From NCBI GenBank assembly GCA_020446425.1, contig JAGRES010000003.1, forward strand, positions 62,001 to 126,000: DNA of 64,000 nucleotides, in the 5' to 3' direction. Both the position numbers and the translations under genes were made by a program. Under the pieces are notes generated by a model. The model had not been told where the DNA came from. It searched no databases and saw nothing but the letters and a program-made list of their open reading frames with translations. This DNA comes from Sphingobium sp. (GTDB lineage Bacteria; Pseudomonadota; Alphaproteobacteria; Sphingomonadales; Sphingomonadaceae). How positions within the stretch are numbered: the first letter of the stretch is position 1; every line of letters starts with the position of its first letter. Positions 1 through 8,252 of this stretch are shown here, in pieces.

Positions 1-39
1 AGCACGTGCGGCAATCTGATTGCGATCCCAGGGCATCAT
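1..39 (-). CDS. 3-oxoacid CoA-transferase subunit B, N-terminal fragment (runs off the window)
   Basis: Only the first 13 codons are inside the window, reading MMPWDRNQIAARA. This resembles the usual start of B subunits of 3-oxoacid CoA-transferases (MxWDRxQMAARAA type). The ATG overlaps the stop codon of subunit A in an ATGA arrangement, the normal way these two subunits are coupled. The catalytic glutamate of this enzyme class is on the B subunit and so lies outside the window. The identification rests on the short match plus gene order. Confidence 0.75.
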   Translation of the reverse strand, partial: MMPWDRNQIAARA

Positions 40-743
40 CCATTCTCCCGCGAGCGTGTAGTGCGAAACTCGATCCGTTTTTCGGGATCCGGATTGAGTA
101 CGATGCGATCAACAAAAATTCCCGGCAGGTGGACCTGATCGGGATCGAAGGTTCCGGTAGCCACGACCTCCTCAACCTCTACGACACAGATGTCGCCTGC
201 AGTCGCCATCGGCTGATTGAAGTTTCGAGCCGTCTTTCGAAATAGCAGATTACCGGCCTCATCCACTTTCCAGCCCTTGATCAGGGACACGTCAGCCCGC
301 AACCAACGCTCCATGACATAGGTTTGCCCCTCAAAGACTTCGGTCGGCTTTCCTTCCGCGATGATCGTGCCAACACCCGTCTTGGTGAAAAAGGCGGGGA
401 TGCCGGCTCCGCCAGCGCGGCAGCGCTCGGCAAGCGTACCTTGAGGATTGAATTCGAGTTCGAGCTCGCCGGCGAGATATTGGCGTTCGAACTCCTTATT
501 CTCACCGACATAGGAACTGATCATCTTCTTGATCTGACGTGTGCGCAGCAATTTGCCGAGGCCGACACCATCAATCCCGGCATTGTTGGAAATGCAGGTC
601 AGCCCTTTCGCACCCAGGGTTTCCAATGCATCAATAAGTGCTTCGGGGATGCCGCAAAGTCCGAACCCGCCAACCATCAGCGTCATGTCATCATGGATGA
701 TGTCGGCGAGCGCCTGTTGCGCATTTTCATATACCGGTTTCAT
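36..743 (-). CDS. 3-oxoacid CoA-transferase subunit A
   Basis: A 235-residue protein, the normal length for the alpha subunit of succinyl-CoA:3-oxoacid or acetoacetate CoA-transferases (ScoA/PcaI/AtoD family). The glycine-rich GGFGLCGIPEALI segment near residues 25-37 and the NNAGIDGVGLGKLL segment are family hallmarks. With subunit B it should move CoA from succinyl-CoA or another donor to a 3-oxoacid in the cytoplasm. I chose the ATG at 743 because family similarity begins at MKPVYEN; the frame stays open upstream but reads into the thiolase in another frame and looks unlike protein. It is the next-to-last visible gene of the operon. The substrate cannot be told from sequence; 3-oxoadipate or a 3-oxo acid from ring cleavage fits the context. 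Confidence 0.9.
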   Translation of the reverse strand: MKPVYENAQQALADIIHDDMTLMVGGFGLCGIPEALIDALETLGAKGLTCISNNAGIDGVGLGKLLRTRQIKKMISSYVGENKEFERQYLAGELELEFNPQGTLAERCRAGGAGIPAFFTKTGVGTIIAEGKPTEVFEGQTYVMERWLRADVSLIKGWKVDEAGNLLFRKTARNFNQPMATAGDICVVEVEEVVATGTFDPDQVHLPGIFVDRIVLNPDPEKRIEFRTTRSRENG

Positions 744-768
744 GTAAGGCCGTGCTCCTACAATTGTA

Positions 769-1950
769 TCAGGATTTGATCGGTTCCAAAATCGTCGCGT
801 AAGTGGTGACCGCGCCACCGCCCATGTTGACGCACATCGCCGTCTCCGCGCCTTCCAGCTGCATCTCTTCGGCTTCGCCCAGCAGCTGGCGCGTATTGAG
901 CACATGCATCGACACGCCCGTGGCCCCGACAGGATGGCCCTTGGCCTTGAGACCGCCGGAGAGGTTGACAGGAAGGCGTCCATCACGCCGTGTCACGCCC
1001 TCGATCACCGCCCGCCTGCCTTCTCCAGGCGCGGCAATGCCCAGTGCTTCCACAGAAAGCAGTTCGGCAATAGTGAAACAATCATGGACCTCCGCCAGGT
1101 CGAGATCATCAAACGTCATACCCGCTTGCGCGTAAGCCTGTGCAATGGCACGGCGCGGACCTTCGAAATCAGCGGGCTTCTTCGCGGACAACGGCAAAAC
1201 ATCGCTCACTTGAGCAGCAGCGCGGAAACCTACAGCCTTGTCGAAATCACTGATCATGTCACCTGCGACCAGCACAACCGCTGCTGCACCGTCACTGATC
1301 AGCGAACAATCGCTGAGTTTCAGTGGCGTGGAGATCATCGGGTTTTTCTCATTGGGCTCGAGACAAAAAGCCAGGTCGACCGGCCGGTGCATCTGTGCCA
1401 GCGGATTGCGCATCGCATTCTCGTGATTCTTCACGGCAATATGCGCCATGGCCTCGACCGGATCGCCGAACCGGGCCGCATAGTCCTGAGCGAAGCGGGC
1501 AAAAATGTCCGGAAATGACATGCCCGCTTCTTCCGCCTGATAACTGGCGCCGCCCAGAGCGCGCGTGACACCGGCCGTGTCGAGCCCGCTCATTTTTTCC
1601 GCGCCCACAACAAGCGCCACCTTGATGCGGCCCGCTTTGATCGCGTCCATCGCACCAAACAGTGCGGCGGAACCAGACGCGCACGCATTTTCGCAACGCA
1701 CCGCCGGCTTGTAGCGCAGAGCCGGATCCGTGCCGACAATCATCGACGAGCAGAAACCATCGGGCACAAGACCCGAATTGAAATGGCCGAGCCACATGGC
1801 GTCGACCTGATCGGCGCCGATACCGGCACGGTCCATTGCTTCCTTGGCAGCCGACTGAACCAGCTGCTCGAAGCTCAAGCCGTCATGCCGCCCGAATTTC
1901 GTATGTCCCCAGCCGACGATGATGGGGTCGTTTGCATCTATCATTGTCAA
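769..1950 (-). CDS. Thiolase family protein (SCP-x-type acetyl-CoA acyltransferase)
   Basis: A 393-residue cytoplasmic thiolase of the SCP-x / acetyl-CoA acetyltransferase branch. The nucleophilic cysteine is probably C90 in CENACASGS. The other active-site loops are visible as EVHDCF (about residue 290), KAKGHPVGATG (about 335) and the C-terminal CVNMGGG. It should cleave a 3-oxoacyl-CoA with CoA to release acetyl-CoA, which pairs naturally with the CoA-transferase 25 bp downstream. It starts 12 bp after the DUF1330 gene ends, so it belongs to the eight-gene operon begun by the molybdenum enzyme. Members of this branch often act on unusual acyl chains (steroid side chains, aromatic-derived acids), so the substrate is open. 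Confidence 0.9.
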   Translation of the reverse strand: MTMIDANDPIIVGWGHTKFGRHDGLSFEQLVQSAAKEAMDRAGIGADQVDAMWLGHFNSGLVPDGFCSSMIVGTDPALRYKPAVRCENACASGSAALFGAMDAIKAGRIKVALVVGAEKMSGLDTAGVTRALGGASYQAEEAGMSFPDIFARFAQDYAARFGDPVEAMAHIAVKNHENAMRNPLAQMHRPVDLAFCLEPNEKNPMISTPLKLSDCSLISDGAAAVVLVAGDMISDFDKAVGFRAAAQVSDVLPLSAKKPADFEGPRRAIAQAYAQAGMTFDDLDLAEVHDCFTIAELLSVEALGIAAPGEGRRAVIEGVTRRDGRLPVNLSGGLKAKGHPVGATGVSMHVLNTRQLLGEAEEMQLEGAETAMCVNMGGGAVTTYATILEPIKS

Positions 1951-1962
1951 AATTCCGTTCGT

Positions 1963-2274
1963 TCAGGCTAAGCCGCCTTCCACGACGGCGTTGGAATAAA
2001 TGAAGATCTGCGAGGACGAACCAGCTTCCCGCTGTTTCCGGTAATGCTGATATCTCTCATCCGCCATGAAAGCATCGACAGCGGCGCGCGACGGAAATTC
2101 TATCACGGCAATGCGATCCGGCGACGGCATATCCCCTTCGATCGAAATGATATCCCGTCCACCCGAAATGGATACAGCCCCATATTCCGCCAGCAACTCT
2201 GGAACCGCTGCAAAATATTCCCTGATCCAGCCTTCGTCACTAATATTCATATACACGACCATTGTCGTCTTCAT
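1963..2274 (-). CDS. DUF1330 family protein, small dimeric alpha/beta-barrel
   Basis: A 103-residue protein beginning MKTTMVVYMNISDEGW. The core pattern, a beta strand, a helix with EYFAAVPELLAEYG, then IEGDMPSPDRIAVIEFPS and a helix ending DERYQHYRKQRE, is that of the DUF1330 ferredoxin-like family. These are usually about 95-105 residues and form dimers. The ATG at 2274 starts exactly where family similarity begins; a longer reading from 2325 is less likely. No biochemical role is established for the family. Its position between a VOC/small-barrel pair and a thiolase suggests an accessory or isomerase-like step in the same pathway, which is inference only. Confidence 0.8.
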   Translation of the reverse strand: MKTTMVVYMNISDEGWIREYFAAVPELLAEYGAVSISGGRDIISIEGDMPSPDRIAVIEFPSRAAVDAFMADERYQHYRKQREAGSSSQIFIYSNAVVEGGLA

Positions 2275-2330
2275 AACTAATTCTCGATTACGTTCGAGCT
2301 TAGTGTCTCGCCGAGCAATCCGCACCCCGC

Positions 2331-2669
2331 TCAGGCCGCCACCTCATAATTGACGTGGCTGAGCCGGCCCTCGAACAGTTCCACAACTCCGACTATTTTC
2401 TCACGGAAAGCAGTGCGCTCCGGTGAAGCCAGCATGTCATCAATATCGGCAGCCGAATTGAAGTGCACATGGATCAGGCCATAAACATCCGGTGCGTTGT
2501 CTTCGCTCTGGCACGGCCACAATGCCTCGGCGCCCAGAACGCCGGGCAAAGCCTGAAGGCCGGGGATGACAATGGTGTTTACACCATGCACAAACTCTTC
2601 TTCCACGCCATCCTTCGGCTTACCGAGCCAGTACGCCACACGCACCCACATATGTTTGTCTCCAGCCAT
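2331..2669 (-). CDS. Small uncharacterised protein, probable dimeric alpha/beta-barrel (EthD/ABM-like)
   Basis: A 112-residue protein starting MAGDKHMWVRVAYWLGKPKDG. The strand-helix-strand pattern, with a helix near EEEFVHGVNTIVIPGLQ and a late GLIHVHFNSAADIDDMLASPER segment, resembles the EthD / antibiotic-biosynthesis-monooxygenase superfamily, but I cannot name a family. It sits 28 bp after the VOC gene and 56 bp before the DUF1330 gene on the same strand, clearly within the operon. Two such small barrels in one operon would fit a cofactor-free oxygenase, isomerase or decarboxylase acting on an unstable polyphenol. That is speculation. Confidence 0.7.
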   Translation of the reverse strand: MAGDKHMWVRVAYWLGKPKDGVEEEFVHGVNTIVIPGLQALPGVLGAEALWPCQSEDNAPDVYGLIHVHFNSAADIDDMLASPERTAFREKIVGVVELFEGRLSHVNYEVAA

Positions 2670-2697
2670 AGCCTGAAATGAACTGACACGTTCTTGT

Positions 2698-3297
2698 TCA
2701 GGCTTCCTCTTTGTAGAGGTTCATTTGCTTGCCCAGTCTGGTGCGCCAGTCGCTGTACATCTCAAATCCGGGCTGCTCCTTTGCTAGCACGCCTGTCTCT
2801 TCGACAATTTCCTCATTGGTTTTGGCGAAATCCAACGGGATCAGGAATGGCTGCGGCATGTACCAATCGGAATCGACGAAAAATTCGAGATTATTTCCAT
2901 CAGGGTCATGACAATAAATGCTCCAGGCGATGCCATGATTGGCAGGCATCACGCTCTGCACATCCTCTTTATTGAAGATATTATAAAGATTGCGCAGCTC
3001 TTCGAGCGAGGCGACCTTGAAGGAAATCTGGTTGATCACGCTACCAAATTGCGGGTGGTAGGGATTCTCTGGCAGATTTTCAGGGCGGCCACTTACGAGA
3101 ACAAGCTGATGATGTTCTTCAGGGTCGCGCGACAGGAACACCAGCTTCATGCCCCCCATGACTTCGCCCCGGTCGGTCACTGTAAAACCGAGCACTCGAG
3201 TATAGAAGTCTTCCATCTCCGCGAGGTTGGTGGTCGCGAAACCCATATGGCTGAATTTCAGATTGGGTGCATAGCTTGGTTTGTCTTCAGCACTCAT
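2698..3297 (-). CDS. VOC-family protein (glyoxalase / extradiol dioxygenase-like)
   Basis: A 199-residue vicinal-oxygen-chelate protein. Candidate metal ligands are H17 (FSHMGFATTN), H62 or H63 (EEHHQLVLVSG) and E138 (DPDGNNLEFFVD), the order expected for one betaalphabetabetabeta module pair. It is shorter than classical two-domain extradiol dioxygenases (about 290) and closer to single-unit ring-cleavage dioxygenases or glyoxalases. The ATG at 3297 (MSAEDKPSY) is preferred over an upstream in-frame start because homology begins there. It lies 26 bp downstream of the iron-sulfur subunit of the molybdenum enzyme. A ring-cleaving role on a tri- or tetrahydroxybenzene is plausible; an isomerase or glyoxalase role is the alternative. 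Confidence 0.8.
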   Translation of the reverse strand: MSAEDKPSYAPNLKFSHMGFATTNLAEMEDFYTRVLGFTVTDRGEVMGGMKLVFLSRDPEEHHQLVLVSGRPENLPENPYHPQFGSVINQISFKVASLEELRNLYNIFNKEDVQSVMPANHGIAWSIYCHDPDGNNLEFFVDSDWYMPQPFLIPLDFAKTNEEIVEETGVLAKEQPGFEMYSDWRTRLGKQMNLYKEEA

Positions 3298-3323
3298 GAT
3301 GCTTCTCCAGATAATTGACTTTA

Positions 3324-4154
3324 TTACAGGGATATGAGGCCCAGAAAGGCGCTGCTGGAAACCCGGCACTCATGTTTTGCGGAACGACCGCCATGGGTTA
3401 TCTCCAGCTGGTAATCGGCTTCCTGCAATGGCAACCCGTCAAACTTGAACTCACCAAAGCAATCGCTGTGTGTTTGCGCGATCTCTTGGCCACCCTTGAT
3501 CAGCTTGATCTCCGCGCCGTCGATGCAATCGTCGGTCTTGCCGTCAATGACCGTTCCACCAATGAACAGACTGTCGGTCAGGTGCAGGTTCTTGTAATAG
3601 ATGCGCGGCTTGGTTCCGAGCTCCGGCTTCAACACCCGCAGCTCCTCGCGCTGGGCCCGTCCGGCCATTTCCTCGTCGCTGATTTTCACGGACTCGATTG
3701 CGAATGTCGGACAAACCTGCTCGACCCGAGGCTTGGTCCATCCCTTGTCGAGCAGATGGGCATCGAATATCCATGTCTGTGGAATTTCCAGATCATCGTT
3801 CCAGTAGATCGCGCCATAAGGACAGGCATCGACGATCTGCTTCTGCCCCTTGGCTTTCACCGGGTCGATAATCACGATTCCATCTGCGCGCTTTTGAACG
3901 GCACCGTTTTCAGCCACCTTCATGCATGCAGGCTCATCGCAGTGATTGCACATGGTCGGCATGAAATTGGCGTCCGCCATCGGCATTTCGCCGCGTTCAA
4001 AGGTATGAAGCTTTACCCATTCATGGCCGTGCTCCGGCTGGGGCGCTGCATAGCCGGGGAAGTCGTTGCCGACATGCTCGTCTTTAGTGGCGATGAAACA
4101 GTTGTAGCAGTTCTCGCACTTTTCAACGTCGACGATCAGGTTCCACTTTTTCAT
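3324..4154 (-). CDS. Iron-sulfur subunit of a transhydroxylase-like molybdopterin enzyme
   Basis: A 276-residue ferredoxin-type electron-transfer subunit. Cysteine clusters are CENCYNC at the N terminus (C13, C16, C19), then MCNHCDEPAC, then DACPYGAIYW and EQVCPTFAIE, enough for three [4Fe-4S] clusters as in the beta subunit of pyrogallol-phloroglucinol transhydroxylase (BthL). As in that subunit, a cysteine-poor C-terminal domain of about 90 residues follows (GGTVIDGKTDDCIDGAEIKL), looking like a prealbumin or carboxypeptidase-regulatory-like fold. The start at 4154 is set by the ATGA overlap with the large subunit stop, and homology begins at MKKWNLIVDVEKC. There is no twin-arginine signal, so the complex is probably cytoplasmic. 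Confidence 0.88.
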   Translation of the reverse strand: MKKWNLIVDVEKCENCYNCFIATKDEHVGNDFPGYAAPQPEHGHEWVKLHTFERGEMPMADANFMPTMCNHCDEPACMKVAENGAVQKRADGIVIIDPVKAKGQKQIVDACPYGAIYWNDDLEIPQTWIFDAHLLDKGWTKPRVEQVCPTFAIESVKISDEEMAGRAQREELRVLKPELGTKPRIYYKNLHLTDSLFIGGTVIDGKTDDCIDGAEIKLIKGGQEIAQTHSDCFGEFKFDGLPLQEADYQLEITHGGRSAKHECRVSSSAFLGLISL

Positions 4155-7108
4155 TCTGCCGCCTCCGCCATTGCGGGATTCCATTTTTCCATTTCGATCA
4201 GCGTGGCATTGGGCCCCATTGAACTGGAGCCCCTGCTCTGCGACCGGCTGTTCGTCAGAATATTGACGCTGCCGCCAATGTCTGTTGACGCGCCCGGTTT
4301 ACCGACCGGCTTATATACGGCCGACGATTCATAGGTGTGGACTATGCCGGGGCGGACGCGGCTGCTGATCAGCGCTGCGCACACTACCGATCCCCGATCA
4401 TTGTAAATGCGAATGAGATCGTTGGGCTTGATGTCCCGTGACCGCGCATCTTCCACACTGATCCGCGCGCGCCAGTAATAATGGCCGTCGACCAGCAAGC
4501 GGTGATCGTCGATGTCGTTCAGCGATGTACCCTTGCCGTCTCCCATCGAGTGGAAGCTATAGCGGGAGTGGGCCGACATAAGCTGAAGCGGGTAGCGCGA
4601 GAGCAACTCTTCAGTATGCGTCCCTTCCCAGCTGGGGATATAGCGGTTCAGCGCGGGCCGGTCCGGATCGTCAATCTTCTTCAAACTGTTCGGGATAAAT
4701 TCGAACTTGCCCGATTGCGTACCAAGGCCCTCCAGCCACTCGCCGCTATAGTCGGCCGGAAGCGGATGCGGTTCGGGAATATCCTTTTTACGCCCCTCAT
4801 AGAACCAGGCGTAAGCCCGCGGCGCTCGCAGTTCCTCCTTCTCGGGCGGAACCACGACATACCCTTTCTTCAGGAATTCCTTCCAGCTTATCAGGTCGGG
4901 AACGTCGGATCCGTCGAAAATGCGTTTGACCCAATCAATCTCGCACATACCTTCGGAGAAAACCGGGCCAAGGCCCATTTTCTTCGAGAGCTCCAGGAAT
5001 ATCTGATAGTCCGATTTGGACTCACCGAGCGGCTCGATGCATTTATGCTGCATCATGATCATGCGATGGTTGAGCTGGGTGAAGAACTGGTGGCCATACC
5101 CGCCCGCCGAGCACCATTCGCTGATGTCGGTGCGCTCAAAATTGGTGCACGCCGGCAGGATGATGTCGGCGAATTGCGCTTCACCCTCGAACCAGATCGA
5201 CTGGCTGACCACCATTTCAAGGCTATCGGACTGATACATCTGCGCCCAGCGATTACTGTTGGGCATGGTGCCGATCTGCGCGCCGCCATATTTGTAGAGG
5301 ATCTTGATCGGCGAATGACCCGGCGCGGGATAGAAGAAGGGAATGAACTGCCCTTCCTTGCAAGTCGGATCAGTAAAGAAACCCTGCGCCTTGCCGTCGA
5401 TGATAGCATCGGGCAGCTGCAGGCGCGGCACGACCTGCTTCACCGGGTTCATCGACAGGATCAAAGGAATGCGCTGATAGGCGTTAACCGCGGCCCCGGT
5501 GAAAGCCAGTTCGCCGGAAATGCCGCCTTCGGCATAGCCGGGAAACCAGAAGCTGTAATCATGCGGTGCGCCGGTCTGCATATTGCCGAAATTGACGCCC
5601 GGCTTGCCGATGCCTTGCATCGCCATCATCATCACCATCATGCGCGCCCACTGAGCGCCGGTCGCCGTGCGGCAAGCGCCGCCGAAGCCGTTGCCATAAC
5701 CGCCTGCGGCGAGATACGTCTTGCGCTTGCCCCATTCACGGGCAAGTGCGCGGATGTCGCGCGCGGCGACGCCGGTTTCGGCTTCCGCCCATTCTGGCGT
5801 CTTGGGCACGCCATCGCTCTTGCCCGCCAGATAGTCCGCCCACTCATCAAAACCAGTGGTCCGGTCGGCGACAAATTTCTTGTCGTATAAATCCTCTGTC
5901 AGCCAGACATAGCAGATCGCCTGAGCCAGTGCAGGGTCGGTGCCCGGACGCGGCGCAATCCACTTGCCCTTGAGCAATGCCGCCGTGTGATTCCAGTGCG
6001 GGTCGATATGAACGAACTTGACGCCAAGTTCCTTCGCCCAGAGGCGGCGGATAGTTCCCTCATAAGCGCCATAACATCCGTTGGTGGCTTCCGGGTCGCT
6101 CGACCAGAAGACCATCATCTCGCATTCCTTGAGGATATCCTCAACCTGGCCGGTCACTTCGCCGATACCCAGCCGCATGCTGTGACCCCAGTGATGCTGA
6201 GCGCCCCAGTACCAGCCTTCCCAGCTGTCCGGATTGTGATGCACGCGCGTGAAACCGATATTGTTGAAGAAGCGCAGCATCGCGCTCAGATAGTAGCCAA
6301 CATTCCCCCACAAATGGTGCGAGCCGTGTGAAAGCCCGATCGCGCCGGGGCCATGGTCCTTCTTCACGCGCTTGAATTCGTTCGTGACAATGGTCAGCGC
6401 TTCTTCCCAGCTAATGCGCTCGTAACCCGATTTGCCGCGGTTCTGCGGATTACGTTCTCCATTCGGATCAAAGTCGACCCGCTTCATGGGGTAGAGATTA
6501 CGGTTATCGGCATAGACCATCGACTTGCTGGCAATCGCGTAGGGCGCGACCGACGCCCGACGCGGCGGAGAAAACTCCTTGCCGCGGGCCTTCACCGTCC
6601 AGGTTGCGGGATCAGAATCGCTGAAATCAATCGGCGTGATACGCAGTATCTTGCCGTCCTTGACGAACACATTCACCGGCCCGCCATTGGTATTATTGGT
6701 ATAGCGAGTGACGCCGTCGCCCATATCCTCGCCCTGCTTCCACCACATGGATTGAGCGAGGCTGACCAGCTCATTGACCCAGACAGTCAAATCATCGGGG
6801 CCCAGCATTCCCATTTTGAAATTCTTCATCGCGTCGATGCGGAACAGGAAATCCTGCTTTGGGGATAACAGCTTCAGCGCAATATTCTTGTTCTTGAAAA
6901 AAATGCTGACGTCGGGAGCAGGATGGATTCCCGACCTTGAGGAGATCTTGCCATCGCGGAATTCGATATAGCGACCGACCGAATTGTCAGCCAGTTTGAG
7001 CTGCACAACAGCATCATGTTCGCGCAACCGCTTTTTGAACTCCGGGAAGCGCAATGCAGTCAGGCGCAATGCCTGAACTGCGCCGAACAACGTCGTTTCA
7101 AGCCTCAC
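4151..7108 (-). CDS. Molybdopterin oxidoreductase, transhydroxylase-like, with N-terminal SCP2-like domain
   Basis: A 985-residue DMSO-reductase-family catalytic subunit. Residues 1 to about 125 resemble an SCP2 sterol-carrier-type domain (VVQLKLADNSVGRYIEFRDG, then PDVSIFFKNKNIALKLL, then GPDDLTVWVNELVSLA). The molybdopterin domains occupy roughly 130-790 and the C-terminal pterin-binding barrel about 850-960. The N-terminal cysteine motif that binds an iron-sulfur cluster in most family members is missing, as in pyrogallol-phloroglucinol transhydroxylase (AthL), so clusters are supplied by the partner subunit. The segment SWEGWYWGAQHHWGHS is near the expected molybdenum site. It starts with GTG at 7108 behind a GAGG ribosome site. 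Likely role: hydroxyl transfer, dehydroxylation or oxidation on a polyhydroxylated aromatic. The precise substrate is unknown. First gene of the operon, divergent from a TetR gene. Confidence 0.85.
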   Translation of the reverse strand: MRLETTLFGAVQALRLTALRFPEFKKRLREHDAVVQLKLADNSVGRYIEFRDGKISSRSGIHPAPDVSIFFKNKNIALKLLSPKQDFLFRIDAMKNFKMGMLGPDDLTVWVNELVSLAQSMWWKQGEDMGDGVTRYTNNTNGGPVNVFVKDGKILRITPIDFSDSDPATWTVKARGKEFSPPRRASVAPYAIASKSMVYADNRNLYPMKRVDFDPNGERNPQNRGKSGYERISWEEALTIVTNEFKRVKKDHGPGAIGLSHGSHHLWGNVGYYLSAMLRFFNNIGFTRVHHNPDSWEGWYWGAQHHWGHSMRLGIGEVTGQVEDILKECEMMVFWSSDPEATNGCYGAYEGTIRRLWAKELGVKFVHIDPHWNHTAALLKGKWIAPRPGTDPALAQAICYVWLTEDLYDKKFVADRTTGFDEWADYLAGKSDGVPKTPEWAEAETGVAARDIRALAREWGKRKTYLAAGGYGNGFGGACRTATGAQWARMMVMMMAMQGIGKPGVNFGNMQTGAPHDYSFWFPGYAEGGISGELAFTGAAVNAYQRIPLILSMNPVKQVVPRLQLPDAIIDGKAQGFFTDPTCKEGQFIPFFYPAPGHSPIKILYKYGGAQIGTMPNSNRWAQMYQSDSLEMVVSQSIWFEGEAQFADIILPACTNFERTDISEWCSAGGYGHQFFTQLNHRMIMMQHKCIEPLGESKSDYQIFLELSKKMGLGPVFSEGMCEIDWVKRIFDGSDVPDLISWKEFLKKGYVVVPPEKEELRAPRAYAWFYEGRKKDIPEPHPLPADYSGEWLEGLGTQSGKFEFIPNSLKKIDDPDRPALNRYIPSWEGTHTEELLSRYPLQLMSAHSRYSFHSMGDGKGTSLNDIDDHRLLVDGHYYWRARISVEDARSRDIKPNDLIRIYNDRGSVVCAALISSRVRPGIVHTYESSAVYKPVGKPGASTDIGGSVNILTNSRSQSRGSSSMGPNATLIEMEKWNPAMAEAAE

Positions 7109-7141
7109 TGGATCCTCGCTCTTTGTTATGTAGCACTCTGA

Positions 7142-7214
7142 TGGACTATATAGTCCACAATGGCTTCATATAGTCCATAATGACTTTTGAGTCTACTCCT
7201 AATAGATGGACTAG
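7142..7214. promoter_or_regulatory. Operator-like palindrome array between the molybdenum operon and tetR
   Basis: TGGACTATATAGTCCA at 7142-7157 is a perfect 16-bp palindrome. A degenerate second copy, TGGCTTCATATAGTCCA, lies at 7161-7177 and keeps the right half ATATAGTCCA. A lone left half TGGACTAG is at 7207-7214. The array sits 34 bp upstream of the molybdenum-subunit start and about 110-185 bp upstream of the divergent TetR start, the standard place for a TetR operator. Binding by that regulator is inference. Confidence 0.6.
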
Positions 7215-7326
7215 CGTGGTAGGTATCAGGAGAATCGGGGAATGGTTGACGCGCAATGCAGCCAACAGATAATGATAGCGAGAAAAGTGGTTCCCCTGCC
7301 TTTGTTTGGATAAAGCTGCGACACTG

Positions 7327-8001
7327 ATGACATTCCCGAAAGCGCCAAAAGGCAAGATAGACCATCGCACCATCGTCGCGCAGAAAAAGCGGTCTGCGAT
7401 GCGAGCGCGCATTCTGAACGCCACAATGAAAGTCTATTCCAGCCAGGAAAATTCCCTTCCGAAAATTGATGATATCATCGAAACTGCGGGCATCTCGAAA
7501 GGTGGATTCTACCGGTATTTCGAATCTGCCAGCGAGGCTCTCGAAGAACTTGGCAAACAGACCGCAGATGAATTTTCTCAGGTCATTTTGCCGGTCTACA
7601 ATGTGCTTGAAGACCCTGTTCAACGAGCCTGTGTCGGCACAATGCTGGTATTGCGCCGCGCTGCACGTGACCCCGAATGGGCAGGCTATCTGTTACGCGC
7701 GAATCTGACAGACCATGAATCGAAGCTTTTGGCCCTCATGGAACAGGATATCGAACTCGGCATCCAGACCGGGCAATTCCATGTTGCGAACGTTCCGGCC
7801 GCCAGCGAATTCATTATGGGAATCAACCACACCGCCATCAGGGTTATGCTCAGCCGCAAAATCAAGGACACGAATAGCTACATCAATACTGCAACTGCAT
7901 TTCTGCTCCACGCAATGGGTGCCAGCGAAGAAACGATACAGGAGGTGCTGGAATGGAGCGTTGGCTATTTCAAGTCGATCGACGGTGACGGAAAATGGTA
8001 A
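7327..8001 (+). CDS. TetR-family transcriptional regulator
   Basis: A 224-residue repressor-type protein. The N-terminal helix-turn-helix is clear: the region IDDIIETAGISKGGFYRYF near residues 49-68 is the canonical TetR recognition-helix pattern. The C-terminal ligand-binding domain is divergent, as usual. A TTG 21 bp upstream in frame is an alternative start; I prefer the ATG at 7327. Divergent orientation to the molybdenum-enzyme operon and the palindromes between them suggest that it represses that operon and itself until an aromatic substrate or CoA intermediate binds. Confidence 0.88.
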   Translation: MTFPKAPKGKIDHRTIVAQKKRSAMRARILNATMKVYSSQENSLPKIDDIIETAGISKGGFYRYFESASEALEELGKQTADEFSQVILPVYNVLEDPVQRACVGTMLVLRRAARDPEWAGYLLRANLTDHESKLLALMEQDIELGIQTGQFHVANVPAASEFIMGINHTAIRVMLSRKIKDTNSYINTATAFLLHAMGASEETIQEVLEWSVGYFKSIDGDGKW

Positions 8002-8037
8002 TTACGAGCCTGCTGTAAAAGGTTCGTCCACAATCGA

Positions 8038-8055
8038 GGCTTTGCTCACAAAGCC
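8038..8055 (+). terminator. Weak hairpin downstream of tetR
   Basis: GGCTTTG (8038-8044) and CAAAGCC (8049-8055) form a 7-bp stem with a 4-nt loop, followed by a T-rich but broken stretch. It lies 37 bp after the TetR stop codon, a reasonable place for an intrinsic terminator, but the U-tract is poor. Confidence 0.35.
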
Positions 8056-8190
8056 CCGCTTTGTCTTTCAACCCAGTAGCAATGTTCGCTCAGCACAGCT
8101 GATGCAGAACGCATTGCATAATTGATTCTCATTTTGATCAATCAGCCCTGACTCCAGCATGACGCGGAGACAAAGATTCCCTTTTCCACA

Positions 8191-8237
8191 AAGATATTTG
8201 AAAGGTATCACAAAGGCGACTAAGATATCTGAAAAGG
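8191..8237 (+). promoter_or_regulatory. Direct repeats upstream of the LysR-type regulator
   Basis: AAGATATTTGAAAGG at 8191-8205 and AAGATATCTGAAAAGG at 8222-8237 are near-identical direct repeats whose starts are 31 bp apart, about three helical turns. The second ends 15 bp before the LysR start and is followed by the ribosome site AGGAGAAGG. This may be an autoregulatory binding site. Confidence 0.4.
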
Positions 8238-8252
8238 TTTCAGGAGAAGGTT

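Noticed and set aside
4481-5890. 469-codon plus-strand frame inside the molybdenum subunit gene, with a run of histidines near 5620-5640
   Set aside because: It is the antisense shadow of the minus-strand gene. The histidine run is the reverse of a methionine-rich stretch (MMVMMMAM) in the real protein, not a metal site.
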